Below are positions 27,912 through 36,455 of a stretch of DNA of 64,000 nucleotides, piece after piece; the first letter of the stretch is position 1; every line of letters starts with the position of its first letter. Below the pieces are notes generated by a model that saw nothing but the letters and a program-made list of their open reading frames with translations, did no database searches and was not told where the DNA came from. The DNA is from Paenibacillus sinopodophylli. Lineage in GTDB: Bacteria; Bacillota; Bacilli; Paenibacillales; Paenibacillaceae. The stretch spans positions 227,923 through 291,922 of the forward strand of contig NZ_VDBO01000004.1 of NCBI RefSeq assembly GCF_005930355.1, given 5' to 3'. The position numbers and the translations under genes were made by a program.

Positions 27912-29403
27912 TGGCTTGTCGCTCCATTTCTGTTATTTCCGCACTAACAGCCGCAGCCAAGGCCGGCCAATCCACAGATAGGTCGCGCCCCCAGACGCTC
28001 GTTAATCCAAGCAGAACTGCAGTTGTCTGCACAAGCGTCCAACTCTGCTCCTCCGCCTCGGCCCATACGTTCGCAATACTATCCAGCAAACCAGCATCAT
28101 CCCGTACGATATAAGAAGCTCCGCTCAAGGTTAACCCCGCATATCCATCTACCGTATGTTTCACTTTGTAATAACGCAGCAATCCAGCCAATCCAGCAAC
28201 AAGACCGCTTGGCACGTTGTTTCCAGCTTCAGCGTAATACTGCAGCGATGGAAGCAGCCGCACCTTGAATTTGCTCAAGCTATTCATAGCGATATCGGCA
28301 AGCCTATGGCGGATAAACGGATTCAAGAATCGCTCATATACATCGCCCGCATATGCCTCCAGCTCATTCGGGTCAATCTCCGTCAGTGCTGGAATAATCT
28401 CCAGCTCCACCGTATTGCGAACCAGCGGCCCGAGCACGGCATGCTCCATTGCTTCTCGTACCTGCTCAACATCATGAAGCAGGCCAAGCGGCGTCATCAG
28501 TGTGTGCGCACCATTCAGAATGCGAACCTTGCGCAGCTGGAACGGCTTCAAATCCGCTACCCAATGAACGTTCAAGCCAGCCTTCTGCAGCGGCAGCACC
28601 GCTTCAAGCTCCTGCTCCCCTTCAATCGCCCACAAGTGATAAGGCTCAGCAGTCGTCAGCATTGAATCCGTATAGCCCCATTCGCTAAACCAAGCCTCTG
28701 CCTGAGACTGCTCTGGGTAGCCTGTCACAATTCGGTCCACAAGCGAGTTCAAGAATCGGTTGTGCTGCATCACCCATTCCTTGAACGCCTCAGGGTATCC
28801 GTAATCATCGCTATAGCGCAGAATACAGCTGCGCAGCTCATCGCCGTTGCGCTCAAGCAGCTCGCAAGGCAGGCAGATTAAGCCGCGCTCCGGATCTCCG
28901 CCGAAATGTACGAACCTGCGATAAAGCAGTGCGGTCAGCTTGCCGGGAAAGGATAGAATCGGCTGTCCTTCCACAAGCGTTTCCGGACGGTACACGAGCC
29001 CAGCTTCAGTCGTATTGGATACGACAACCTGTAGATCAGGGCTCTCAGCCAATCCAAGAAAGCTATCCCACTCCGAATAGGGGTCGAACACGCTGCCGAA
29101 TACCGATATGATGTCATGACGCTGGATGCTTTGCCCGTTCTCCAAGCCTCGAATAACCAACGTATACAGCCCTTCTTGGCTGGCGAGCGCATCGATTTTG
29201 GGTTTGCCGCCGGGACGCGGCTGCGTCACAGCAACACTTCCCTCGTACAAGCCCTGTTTCTTGCACTCCTGAATCATCCAATCGAAGAAGCCGCGTAGAA
29301 AATTACCTTCGCCAATCTGCAGCACCTTTATTTTCTCTTGCTTCATCTCATCGTATATACGTGCCTGCTCGTCGTTTAACCGGCCTTGCCCTAATGTCGT
29401 CAT
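27904..29403 (-). CDS. uxaB: Tagaturonate reductase, UxaB family
   Basis: 499 residues of the long-chain mannitol dehydrogenase family. The N-terminal nucleotide-binding motif is VLQIGEGNFLRGFFDW near residues 29-45. The catalytic Lys block is DLKPFQLRKVRILNGAHT with N and H conserved, and later helices (ADIAMNSLSKFKVRLLPSL) are typical. The enzyme reduces D-tagaturonate to D-altronate with NADH. It overlaps the lactonase gene by four bases (ATGA at 29400-29403). No uxaC isomerase lies nearby, which speaks against a plain galacturonate operon. Confidence 0.92.
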   Translation of the reverse strand: MTTLGQGRLNDEQARIYDEMKQEKIKVLQIGEGNFLRGFFDWMIQECKKQGLYEGSVAVTQPRPGGKPKIDALASQEGLYTLVIRGLENGQSIQRHDIISVFGSVFDPYSEWDSFLGLAESPDLQVVVSNTTEAGLVYRPETLVEGQPILSFPGKLTALLYRRFVHFGGDPERGLICLPCELLERNGDELRSCILRYSDDYGYPEAFKEWVMQHNRFLNSLVDRIVTGYPEQSQAEAWFSEWGYTDSMLTTAEPYHLWAIEGEQELEAVLPLQKAGLNVHWVADLKPFQLRKVRILNGAHTLMTPLGLLHDVEQVREAMEHAVLGPLVRNTVELEIIPALTEIDPNELEAYAGDVYERFLNPFIRHRLADIAMNSLSKFKVRLLPSLQYYAEAGNNVPSGLVAGLAGLLRYYKVKHTVDGYAGLTLSGASYIVRDDAGLLDSIANVWAEAEEQSWTLVQTTAVLLGLTSVWGRDLSVDWPALAAAVSAEITEMERQANE

Positions 29404-30230
29404 ATTCGGTAAAACTCCTTCGCATTTAGTCCGAATAGCCGCTCTCTCTCCGCTGCCGTCCAGCTCTGCGGCAATGCCTGTTCGACCACTTCAACGACCT
29501 CATCATAGCTTGCCGCCAGCAAACTGACGGGCCAGTCGCTGCCATACATCACTCGCTCGCTGCCGAACACTTCCAGCACATGCTCGATATAGGGTCTAAA
29601 CTCCGCTGGCTTCCAATGCTCATGATCGGCTTCGGTTACCATGCCGGACAATTTGCAATATATATTCGAATGAGCTGCGAGCTGAGCCATCTGCGTTTTC
29701 CATGGCTCCAGCACACCGTCCTTGATTCGCGGCTTCGCGATATGGTCAATAACCGCGTGCAAGCCTGGAACAAGCTCAAGCAGTTGAACAAGCGGTTCTA
29801 GCTGATGCGATACGACCAGCAAATCGACTGGCACCATCTTCTCCGCAAAAAAAGTGAGCGCTTCCACATAAGGCGGTAATACGATCTCGCTCGCGTCTGC
29901 CATCTCCTGAATCATTAAGCGAAAGCCGACAAACTTAGGATGCTGCGCGAATCGCTCATAATGCTTCCGATAATGGGGGTCCGTTACGTCCAGCCATGCT
30001 ACAACGCCTACAATGGAAGGCTCATTCTCGCTTAAAGCGAGCAAAAAATCCGTCTCCGCCAGTGTCGCCGCCGCTTGTACCACAATCGTTCCGTCCAACT
30101 GATGCTTATCTAAAAGAGGTTCCAGGTGCTGGGGCAAAAAATCCCTGTACAGCACTGGTATTTCTGGCGTAATCCATCCGTAATCCCCACGTTCTATGCT
30201 CCAATAATGCTGATGCGCATCCAATCTCAT
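29400..30230 (-). CDS. COG3618 amidohydrolase, probable L-galactonolactonase
   Basis: 276 residues of the amidohydrolase superfamily. H6 and H8 (DAHQHYW) are the first metal ligands; the conserved later motifs GFRLMIQ, VIDHIAKP and Y-G-S-D-W-P supply the remaining His and the catalytic Asp. COG3618 members include L-fuconolactonase, L-rhamnonolactonase and L-galactonolactonase. The position beside an L-galactose-dehydrogenase-like enzyme makes hydrolysis of the lactone to L-galactonate the likely role. First gene of the operon; ATG after GAGGCGGAAGCG. Confidence 0.82.
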   Translation of the reverse strand: MRLDAHQHYWSIERGDYGWITPEIPVLYRDFLPQHLEPLLDKHQLDGTIVVQAAATLAETDFLLALSENEPSIVGVVAWLDVTDPHYRKHYERFAQHPKFVGFRLMIQEMADASEIVLPPYVEALTFFAEKMVPVDLLVVSHQLEPLVQLLELVPGLHAVIDHIAKPRIKDGVLEPWKTQMAQLAAHSNIYCKLSGMVTEADHEHWKPAEFRPYIEHVLEVFGSERVMYGSDWPVSLLAASYDEVVEVVEQALPQSWTAAERERLFGLNAKEFYRI

Positions 30231-30269
30231 CGCTTCCGCCTCATTTCCAGCCGAATTAAGTTCCTCTTT

Positions 30270-30297
30270 ATTATAAAAAACAAAATGGAGGTCTGAA
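30270..30297 (-). promoter_or_regulatory. Likely promoter of the L-galactose operon
   Basis: A perfect -10 TATAAT (30275-30270 on the minus strand) with TTCAGA (30297-30292) 16 bp upstream as a weak -35. The predicted start lies about 35 bp before the lactonase ATG. A weak -35 would suit AraC activation from the divergent regulator. Confidence 0.5.
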
Positions 30298-30316
30298 ATA
30301 TGCTATTAGCGCATAT

Positions 30317-30345
30317 TTGTACTCTTTTTTGATATTTGCTACAAT
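30317..30345 (+). promoter_or_regulatory. Promoter of the divergent AraC gene
   Basis: TTGTAC (30317-30322), a 17-bp spacer and TACAAT (30340-30345), about 30 bp before the ATG. Confidence 0.55.
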
Positions 30346-30378
30346 CGAGCTGACAAATAAGGAAGGAGCGATGAACCG

Positions 30379-31242
30379 ATGAATCCCTATCGCAAAAGGT
30401 TTGACGCTATGACCCCGTTTCCGTTCGAATGTGTATATCGGGATACTAAGAGCGCCCAGAACGAGTTGCCTGACCATTTCCACGAATGGTACGAGCTTGT
30501 TTATATTTATAGCGGCAAAGGCACATTCTTTGTTGATCAAACCTTCTATGACGCTGTGGCCGGCGACATCTTCCTCATTCCCGGCAATACGATCCACCGC
30601 TCGTTCCCAGACCCCGATGAACCGAAGACATCAACGGCGCTGTTCTTTAATGCTTCGCTCGTTCATAGTGCGCCACTTGGCGATTCCTTCTCCTATTTGC
30701 GCTGCTTCGATCAGGCTAAGCGTCAGAAAAGCTACCGATTATCAGCCGAATCAGCCGAGGCGAGGCAGACGATCGTCTCGCTCATCGACAGCATTCGTCA
30801 CGAGGAACTCGGCAAACTGACAGGCTATCGCCAAGCTGTGCTGCTTCATCTTCAACAAATCTTATTGCTGCTCGGACGTACCTTGCCCTCGAAGGAAGAT
30901 GGATCAGTGCTATCCACCACTGCACCAGGCTGGATGACAGCGATATTGACCTATATCGACGAACATCCCGGAAGTCCGCTCGGTCTATCCCAGCTAGCTA
31001 AGCGAGCAGCCGTTACGCCTGCTCATTTCTCCCGCGTATTCAAGAAGCTGACAGGCATGAACGTAACGGAATACGTCACCACCAAACGAATTATCCGCGC
31101 CAAAGAGCTTCTTATGCAAAGTGAGACCAATGTGGCGGACATTGCTGAGCAATGCGGGTTCGAGAGCCTTCCACATTTCCATCGCATGTTCAAAAAGCTG
31201 ACAGGCACAACCCCCTCGCATTACAAAAAATCCGAAAATTGA
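30379..31242 (+). CDS. AraC-family regulator of the L-galactose operon
   Basis: 287 residues. The N-terminal cupin sensor domain (about 10-110) shows DHFHEWYELVYIYSGKGTFF and a second cupin strand GDIFLIPGNTIHR. Residues about 185-285 hold the two AraC helix-turn-helix units (SPLGLSQLAKRAAVTPAHFS; NVADIAEQCGFESLPHFHR). An AGGAAGGAG site precedes the ATG. It shares a 148-bp region with the divergent operon and is the obvious candidate for its sugar-dependent activation. Confidence 0.88.
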   Translation: MNPYRKRFDAMTPFPFECVYRDTKSAQNELPDHFHEWYELVYIYSGKGTFFVDQTFYDAVAGDIFLIPGNTIHRSFPDPDEPKTSTALFFNASLVHSAPLGDSFSYLRCFDQAKRQKSYRLSAESAEARQTIVSLIDSIRHEELGKLTGYRQAVLLHLQQILLLLGRTLPSKEDGSVLSTTAPGWMTAILTYIDEHPGSPLGLSQLAKRAAVTPAHFSRVFKKLTGMNVTEYVTTKRIIRAKELLMQSETNVADIAEQCGFESLPHFHRMFKKLTGTTPSHYKKSEN

Positions 31243-31269
31243 TAGATTTGACGGTTATCATTAGCTGAT

Positions 31270-31297
31270 ACAAGCAGTCCGACTCTCCCATATGCTA
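31270..31297 (+). promoter_or_regulatory. Sigma-K-like promoter of the small-protein pair
   Basis: CATATGCTA at 31289-31297 fits the sigma-K -10 consensus CATANNNTA exactly, with AC at 31270-31271, 17 bp upstream, as the -35 core. It lies 38 bp before the first small gene. Short motifs of this kind do occur by chance. Confidence 0.35.
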
Positions 31298-31335
31298 TCT
31301 AGCAAGAACAAAGCGTATGGCAGGGAGGGAAAAGG

Positions 31336-31497
31336 ATGGTTCGTTCCAGCGTCAAAACGGTCAAATACCGCGTCGGCAAAAACAATTACATTATCATTAA
31401 TATTTATCAAACCTCCGAAGCAAGTGCACAGCAGGGCAACGTACTGGCAAGCAACGCGGCGACCGTACAAATTTTCAAAAAGAACAAACGTAGCTAG
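31336..31497 (+). CDS. Small protein A of a paralogous pair (53 residues)
   Basis: 53 residues, basic ends and a polar beta-like middle: VKYRVGKNNYIIINIYQTSE then SAQQGNVLASNAATVQIF. GGGAGGGAAAAGG lies directly before the ATG. No signal peptide or membrane segment. The core (A-S-x-x-Q-G-N-x-x-A-x-N-A) aligns with the next gene's product. No known family was recognised; a spore-coat-type role is suggested only by the promoter and composition. Confidence 0.6.
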   Translation: MVRSSVKTVKYRVGKNNYIIINIYQTSEASAQQGNVLASNAATVQIFKKNKRS

Positions 31498-31546
31498 CCT
31501 CTGTTGCAGTGCAACCCCGATATTTCTTTTGAAAGGGGGTGAGATC

Positions 31547-31714
31547 ATGTCATTCAAACATTCCAAACAAGGCAACTCGATCAAAAAAGACAACGGAAAA
31601 ACCTTTGTCAACGTCAAGCAAGGCGCTAACGCTTCCATTAATCAAGGGGGCAACGCATTCGCAATCAACGCTTCCGACATTGGTGTAGTCCGTGTTCGCC
31701 CAGGCCAGCAATAA
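31547..31714 (+). CDS. Small protein B of a paralogous pair (55 residues)
   Basis: 55 residues. A strong AAAGGGGGTGA site stands 4 bp before the ATG and fixes the start; a longer frame to 31292 would overlap the preceding small gene. The middle reads VNVKQGANASINQGGNAFAI, with two Q-G-x-N-A units that recall amyloid-type beta repeats but are too few to assign. It ends in VVRVRPGQQ. No hydrophobic segment. It lies 49 bp after small gene A and before a good terminator, so the two form a separate unit. Confidence 0.65.
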   Translation: MSFKHSKQGNSIKKDNGKTFVNVKQGANASINQGGNAFAINASDIGVVRVRPGQQ

Positions 31715-31788
31715 GCCGTTGCATTCGCCCAGCCCGCCCATGCGACATCGCTTAAGCAGTCATGTCATTCTATTCTATGCACCCAGGT

Positions 31789-31835
31789 AAAAAGGACTCG
31801 CAAGAAGGTCATTGACCAACTGGCGAGTCCTTTTT
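31789..31835. terminator. Terminator between small-protein pair and DMT transporter gene
   Basis: AAAAAGGACTCGC pairs with GCGAGTCCTTTTT across a 21-base loop; A and T runs on both sides make it usable in both directions. Confidence 0.8.
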
Positions 31836-31844
31836 ATTATCCAT

Positions 31845-32765
31845 TTATGCGCCAAACAGCCTCATTAGCAGGATGCCTGCAAAGGCAAGCGAGATGCCTG
31901 TTACTTCAAGCGGAGTGAAGCGCTCCTTCACGACAAATCGTGTATAGAGCAAGACGATAAGTACATTCAGCGCCGTAACCGCAGAGACAAGCCCCGCTTT
32001 CCCAAGATCAAACGCCGTGACGATCAGCATCATCCCGACCGCATTCGTAGTGCCCACAGCAAGCCCGACCAAGTACGTTCGCTTTGCGCCCCAGAAAGGC
32101 TTATGCTGCGAAGTAGCGCCTACTTCTCGCCACGCCAAGTCTGTATTACTGGTCTCATGCGTTTGAAGAGCAAGCTCTCTTCGAAGATCGCGCAGCCACC
32201 ATAGCCCGAAGCAAGCCGCACCCGTTATAAACATGAAAAACATCGTCGGGAACAGGTCTGCCTTCATAATTGTTGACCACTTACCTGAGAGATCATTAGC
32301 CGCGAACAGCAGCATCGCAAGCAGTCCCCATTGTGCACCCTGCAAATTACGAAGTGAGATGTCATTAGACAGTCGAACAAGCAGTACGCCACCGATGATT
32401 ACGACAAATGCAACAACCTGCATCGTATGCAGCTTCTCTTGCCAGAACCATAATGCGGCAATCACAACGACAACGGATGGCAACGCCGTTAATATAGCCA
32501 CTAAAGAGGCTTTGCCTACTGCAAAGCCTTTGAACATGCTCGCATTAGCGCCGAAAGAAAATAACCCCATCTGTATCCCGATAAGCGCCGCTAACGTCCA
32601 ATCGGATGCGAACACAAGCGCACAAATTCCGTTGACAATTGCCCCCATACTGAATGTCCCGAACAGAAGCAGGTTGCGGCTCAGCGGCTTCTGGCTCGTC
32701 CAATGATACAAAATTCCCCGTAAACCAAAACAAAGGGCAGCGAATACCGAATACGTTAACCACAT
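31845..32765 (-). CDS. EamA/DMT-family transporter
   Basis: 306 residues with ten predicted membrane helices in two EamA halves. The first runs WLTYSVFAALCFGLRGILYH onward; the second begins after a hydrophilic loop of about 35 residues (RELALQTHETSNTDLAWREV) and ends with FTPLEVTGISLAFAGILLM. The family exports or imports small metabolites such as amino acids and sugars; this member's substrate is unknown. It stands alone on its strand. Confidence 0.85.
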   Translation of the reverse strand: MWLTYSVFAALCFGLRGILYHWTSQKPLSRNLLLFGTFSMGAIVNGICALVFASDWTLAALIGIQMGLFSFGANASMFKGFAVGKASLVAILTALPSVVVVIAALWFWQEKLHTMQVVAFVVIIGGVLLVRLSNDISLRNLQGAQWGLLAMLLFAANDLSGKWSTIMKADLFPTMFFMFITGAACFGLWWLRDLRRELALQTHETSNTDLAWREVGATSQHKPFWGAKRTYLVGLAVGTTNAVGMMLIVTAFDLGKAGLVSAVTALNVLIVLLYTRFVVKERFTPLEVTGISLAFAGILLMRLFGA

Positions 32766-33003
32766 GGAAGCAAATCGCCCCTTTCCTGATGAACTTCAAC
32801 CACTCTAGCTGCTAAGCATAACAGAACCTATCATATCAAGCGGAGAGCCATTTGTCTGTAACTAATCCTAAGCTCCAGGGGTGCGTCAGTCAGCAAGAAA
32901 TAAATGTATTGGCTGAAATGAAGGCCAGCCTTATAATAGCGATAGAGGCCGCTAAGAGCCCAATATTGCCGTTGTCATTCTATAGTGGATTAGGGGATAT
33001 TTA

Positions 33004-34185
33004 ATGGAACAAGCTGCAAAAAGACCGTACATACCCGAGCTCGATCTCGTCCGAGCCTTCGGCATTTTGGCGGTAATCCTGATTCACTCCACATCAGCAG
33101 TCGTAGCCGGCTACGATCACCATGCTGCGCTTTATCCGCTCTATGTCTTTTTGAATACAGCAGCCAAATTTGCAGTTCCCATATTTATCTTCCTAAGCGG
33201 CTTCGTGCTATTCTACAACTACTATGACAAGCCCTTTACAGCCAAGACGATCGGACAGTTCTACAAAAAACGAATGTCCAAAATTTTAATTCCATTCTTA
33301 TTGTTTTCGATCTTTTACTTTGCCTTTAGAAGATATGCGCAATTCGGGTTTACTGACATGAGAACATTCCTTGAATACTTCGCAACAACGAAATTTTTAA
33401 GCATGCTGTTCTCCGGCAAAACCTATACACATCTTTATTTTGTCATCATCATTATTCAGTTTTATATTCTTTCTCCGCTGCTGCTTTATGCCGTCAAACG
33501 CTTCCCTCTGCTCGGCAAACATATCGTCTGGATCGGCATGCTGGTGCAGTGGCTGTTTATTTACAAATTGGCTGATGAATGGAGCATTAATAGCCCTGGC
33601 AGCTATTGCTTTACCTATATGCTGTACTTCACAACAGGCGCATTTATCGGTATCTATTATATGAAGCTTATGCCGTGGATCAACATAGCCAGTAAACAGG
33701 CGGCCCCGGGCAGAATCGCAGCAGCGATCGCGATGTGGGTGCTTTTCATTGGTTCAAGCCTGCTTCTCTTCTACTTCCATTACGAGAATCGACTTTACCA
33801 AACAGCCGTTATTAACACGAATTTCTTAGAGATTATAGATGAAGTCCGCTGCATTACCGCAGGTCTCCTCCTGCTTCAGCTAGCTTACTGGGCTTATGCC
33901 GCGTGGAACAAAGCTGTTGTCCGTGCGCTCGTGCATATCGGAGCGACATCCTTTGGCATCTATTTGGTTCATCCTATTATTTTGTTCCTGTACCGCAAGA
34001 CGAGCAACGTGGGCGATCCGCTGCTCTACCATGGCTGGGTCGCAGGCGGCTTCTTCGCGGCGCTGCTTATTCCATGGGCAATCGTAGCGCTGAGCGCTCC
34101 ATTCAAATGGCATTGGCTCCTGTTTGGTCCGCTTCCAACTAGGAAGAAGAAATCCACTCCTGTGCAGCCAACACTTGAAGCCTAA
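33004..34185 (+). CDS. Membrane acyltransferase, family 3
   Basis: 393 residues with about ten membrane helices. The opening PYIPELDLVRAFGILAVILIHS carries the family's R and the catalytic H, and VPIFIFLSGFVLF follows as in OatA/WecH-type O-acyltransferases that modify cell-envelope glycans. AGGGGAT precedes the ATG. It is flanked by unrelated genes, so the acceptor is unknown; a wall or exopolysaccharide is a guess from the family. Confidence 0.85.
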   Translation: MEQAAKRPYIPELDLVRAFGILAVILIHSTSAVVAGYDHHAALYPLYVFLNTAAKFAVPIFIFLSGFVLFYNYYDKPFTAKTIGQFYKKRMSKILIPFLLFSIFYFAFRRYAQFGFTDMRTFLEYFATTKFLSMLFSGKTYTHLYFVIIIIQFYILSPLLLYAVKRFPLLGKHIVWIGMLVQWLFIYKLADEWSINSPGSYCFTYMLYFTTGAFIGIYYMKLMPWINIASKQAAPGRIAAAIAMWVLFIGSSLLLFYFHYENRLYQTAVINTNFLEIIDEVRCITAGLLLLQLAYWAYAAWNKAVVRALVHIGATSFGIYLVHPIILFLYRKTSNVGDPLLYHGWVAGGFFAALLIPWAIVALSAPFKWHWLLFGPLPTRKKKSTPVQPTLEA

Positions 34186-34186
34186 A

Positions 34187-34232
34187 TCAAAGAGCCGTCT
34201 CCGCTTGAATACAAGTGCGGACGGCTCTTTGA
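34187..34232. terminator. Terminator after the acyltransferase gene
   Basis: TCAAAGAGCCGT pairs with ACGGCTCTTTGA (34221-34232), with further pairing inside; located just after the stop codon. Confidence 0.7.
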
Positions 34233-34281
34233 TGCCTAACATTTAATCTACGAATAGGCATAATTTCCGAGTATTACTCTT

Positions 34282-34881
34282 TCAACCTTCTTTTTTAATT
34301 GCCCTGTTGTCATCACTCAGCTCATATAGCAATACACCATTTACATCATATGCATACAGGTGGTTATGGCTCGTTCCCTCCGGCTCCTCCTTAGGAATGC
34401 GGTAGGATCTGGCCGCAATGTACGTTCCGTTATTGATATCGGCTTCCTGCTCATGACCATCCCACCACATGATCTTCAGCTTTGCTATTCGAGCATCGTT
34501 CACCGGCCCCGCAGCATAATAATGCCGATATTTGCCGAAGGTCGAATAGCCCCAAAGAAATTCAAGCACAGTATGCTCGTCAAGCGGCCTCCCTCCGCCT
34601 CCCCCACGATAGCTCCAAAATAAACCCAGCGTCTTTTTTACGAATAAATGATGATAAAGGCCATGCTCCTTATCGACGATTTGCAGCAATTCGTATCCTT
34701 GACCGGTCTTAATCCTCTCTGTGATCGGTGCGAACGGCACCTCAAACATATTCAAAGCCTTACGAACAGTTTGATCAATGCGAAGTGAGCTGCTCGAGAA
34801 CAATGTGACAAACAACGTGCAGCTTGCTGCCATAATCAATAGCCAGCGTATGGCATGGCCTGCTACGATTTTAAGGTTCAT
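34282..34881 (-). CDS. Membrane-anchored protein of unknown function
   Basis: 199 residues. One N-terminal membrane helix (about 11-29) precedes an extracellular domain with a Gly run (SYRGGGGGRPLD) and a Trp/Tyr-rich beta part (FLWGYSTFGKYRHYY; LKIMWWDGHEQEAD). No lipobox and no known domain. It overlaps the upstream gene by four bases, so both probably act together at the membrane. Confidence 0.65.
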   Translation of the reverse strand: MNLKIVAGHAIRWLLIMAASCTLFVTLFSSSSLRIDQTVRKALNMFEVPFAPITERIKTGQGYELLQIVDKEHGLYHHLFVKKTLGLFWSYRGGGGGRPLDEHTVLEFLWGYSTFGKYRHYYAAGPVNDARIAKLKIMWWDGHEQEADINNGTYIAARSYRIPKEEPEGTSHNHLYAYDVNGVLLYELSDDNRAIKKEG

Positions 34882-35345
34882 TTGCTGCTCCCTCCTTCTA
34901 GCGGAATCAGAAAGGAGAGCGATTGGCCGTACGCTTCTTGATGAACCGTAATCGATTTCAAATTTTCTGGTACCTGTTCAAATGTGAAATGCCCCGTTGA
35001 CTTGTAATATCCCGTAGAACCACTAGAAGTTCTATAGCTCAGCACCTCGCCTGAGTCCGTCGTCACTTGAATACGATTCGGAAACAATGGCACCGAGAAC
35101 AAATCTTTCGTCGACAGGTACACAGTAAGCTTCCCCTCCCCGTATATAACCCCATCCACATTTACCCGCATACCGAAATAAGTCTGCGCATCTGCATCTA
35201 CCTTGTAATAGTAGCCTTTTTTCTTGGCTTCGCTAAGCTGAGTATCCCGATCAAACAAATCGAAGGTGTGCAGCAGGTTGAAAACTGCCAAACCTCCTAT
35301 GACAACCAGTAATGTCCATTCTATTTTGCGTAACGCAATTCTCAT
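34878..35345 (-). CDS. Membrane-anchored protein of unknown function, partner of the next gene
   Basis: 155 residues from the ATG at 35345, which follows GGAGAGGAG; a TTG-initiated extension to 35366 would contain that ribosome site. One membrane helix (about 9-27) is followed by a beta-rich outer domain (GKLTVYLSTKDLFSVPLFPN; VTTDSGEVLSYRTSSG). Not recognised. First gene of a two-gene unit with the overlapping downstream gene. Confidence 0.65.
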   Translation of the reverse strand: MRIALRKIEWTLLVVIGGLAVFNLLHTFDLFDRDTQLSEAKKKGYYYKVDADAQTYFGMRVNVDGVIYGEGKLTVYLSTKDLFSVPLFPNRIQVTTDSGEVLSYRTSSGSTGYYKSTGHFTFEQVPENLKSITVHQEAYGQSLSFLIPLEGGSSK

Positions 35346-35372
35346 ACTGTCTCCTCTCCAGCTCAATTATTA

Positions 35373-35391
35373 GTTACTTTTAATTAGTTAC
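35373..35391. promoter_or_regulatory. Inverted repeat in the divergent region before catE
   Basis: GTTACT and AGTTAC (35373-35378, 35386-35391) form an interrupted palindrome resembling sites of DUF24/MarR-type thiol or quinone sensors that control catE-like genes in Bacillus. It lies closer to the membrane-protein pair than to catE, so its target is unclear. Confidence 0.3.
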
Positions 35392-35582
35392 TTTATTTTA
35401 TTTATTTCTTGTGATAAAATAAGTCCATAAAGCAGAGCATAATCATTCATGTGTGTTTTTATAGTATGAACGCTCAGTACGTATTTTTCCAGTATTCGGA
35501 ACAATATATAACGATTAGGAGCATTACAGGTAGGCCACCGATTCGCTAAGCATACTTACATTCAAATAGAGGAGGAATTCAT

Positions 35583-36455
35583 ATGTCTGCCATTCTAGAC
35601 CCGCATATTTCGCTAGGCGAAGTCAAACTAAAGGTTAGTCAATTAGAGAGATCGATTCGTTTCTACGAGGAGGTTGTCGGATTAAAGGCTCTGCCGCTGG
35701 ATGAGGCGAAGCGTGAAGCTTCTTTCACCGCTGACGGATTAAATGTTCTGCTTGTCATCGAGGAGGTGCCGAATGCGCTCATTCCGCCAAGAAGGTCTCA
35801 TGCGGGGCTTTACCACTTCGCCATCCTGCTCCCGAACCGCCCGTCCTTGTCGCTTGCGCTCCGACATTTAATCAACACAGGCATTCATATCGGTCAAGCC
35901 GACCACCTTGTCAGCGAGGCGCTATATATAGAAGACCCTGATCATAACGGAATTGAAATTTACCGAGACCGGCCGCGCAGCGAATGGACACAAGATGACC
36001 GCGGCAACTATGTGATGGCATCCGATCCACTTGATATGGAAAGCCTGCTTGCAGAGAGCAGCGGACAAGAGTGGAGCGGCCTACCGGCTGGCACCATCAT
36101 TGGGCATATCCATCTTCATGTTGGAGATTTGCGTACTTCGCGTGCGTTCTATGAAAGCAAGCTAGGCTTTGATGTCGTTGGCGACTATGCCCAAATGTCC
36201 GCTTTGTTCATCTCGGCTGGTGGTTACCATCACCATATCGGCATGAATATTTGGGCAGGTATAGGCGCTGCTTTGCCTCCAGCGAACACTGTAGGTCTAT
36301 CTTATTTCACAATCGTCTTCCCAAGTGAAGAGTCCCGCGAAGCTTGGTTGACTGAGCTGCGCGCAGCAGGCGTTGCAACATCAGCTCTAGGCGAAGCTAT
36401 TGTGCTGCATGACCCATCCGGTATTGCAATCCATACCATTGTTAAAGCGGTTTAA
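35583..36455 (+). CDS. catE: Catechol 2,3-dioxygenase-like VOC protein, CatE type
   Basis: 290 residues with two vicinal-oxygen-chelate halves. The first (about 8-130) opens LGEVKLKVSQLERSIRFYEE and holds GLYHFAILLP and DPDHNGIEIYRDRPR. The second (about 165-288) holds GHIHLHVGDL and a His cluster in GGYHHHIGMNIWAG, which supply metal ligands. The whole pattern follows Bacillus CatE/YfiE, which cleaves catechol extradiol-style and helps resist catechols and quinones. AGGAGGAATT precedes the ATG. Convergent with the next gene, overlapping by 4 bp. Confidence 0.85.
   Translation: MSAILDPHISLGEVKLKVSQLERSIRFYEEVVGLKALPLDEAKREASFTADGLNVLLVIEEVPNALIPPRRSHAGLYHFAILLPNRPSLSLALRHLINTGIHIGQADHLVSEALYIEDPDHNGIEIYRDRPRSEWTQDDRGNYVMASDPLDMESLLAESSGQEWSGLPAGTIIGHIHLHVGDLRTSRAFYESKLGFDVVGDYAQMSALFISAGGYHHHIGMNIWAGIGAALPPANTVGLSYFTIVFPSEESREAWLTELRAAGVATSALGEAIVLHDPSGIAIHTIVKAV

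Noticed and set aside
24398..30230. Galacturonate or L-fucose operon
   Set aside because: No uxaC isomerase for galacturonate; L-fuconate lacks the 6-hydroxyl needed to become tagaturonate and altronate, and no L-fuconate dehydratase is present.
31292..31714. One 140-residue protein covering the small-gene region
   Set aside because: The N-terminal 85 residues would be out of frame with the well-supported small gene A, and a strong ribosome site marks the start at 31547.
35583..36455. Loss of the first His ligand in the CatE N-terminal half as a defect
   Set aside because: From memory Bacillus CatE also lacks it there; the metal site is in the C-terminal half, which is intact.
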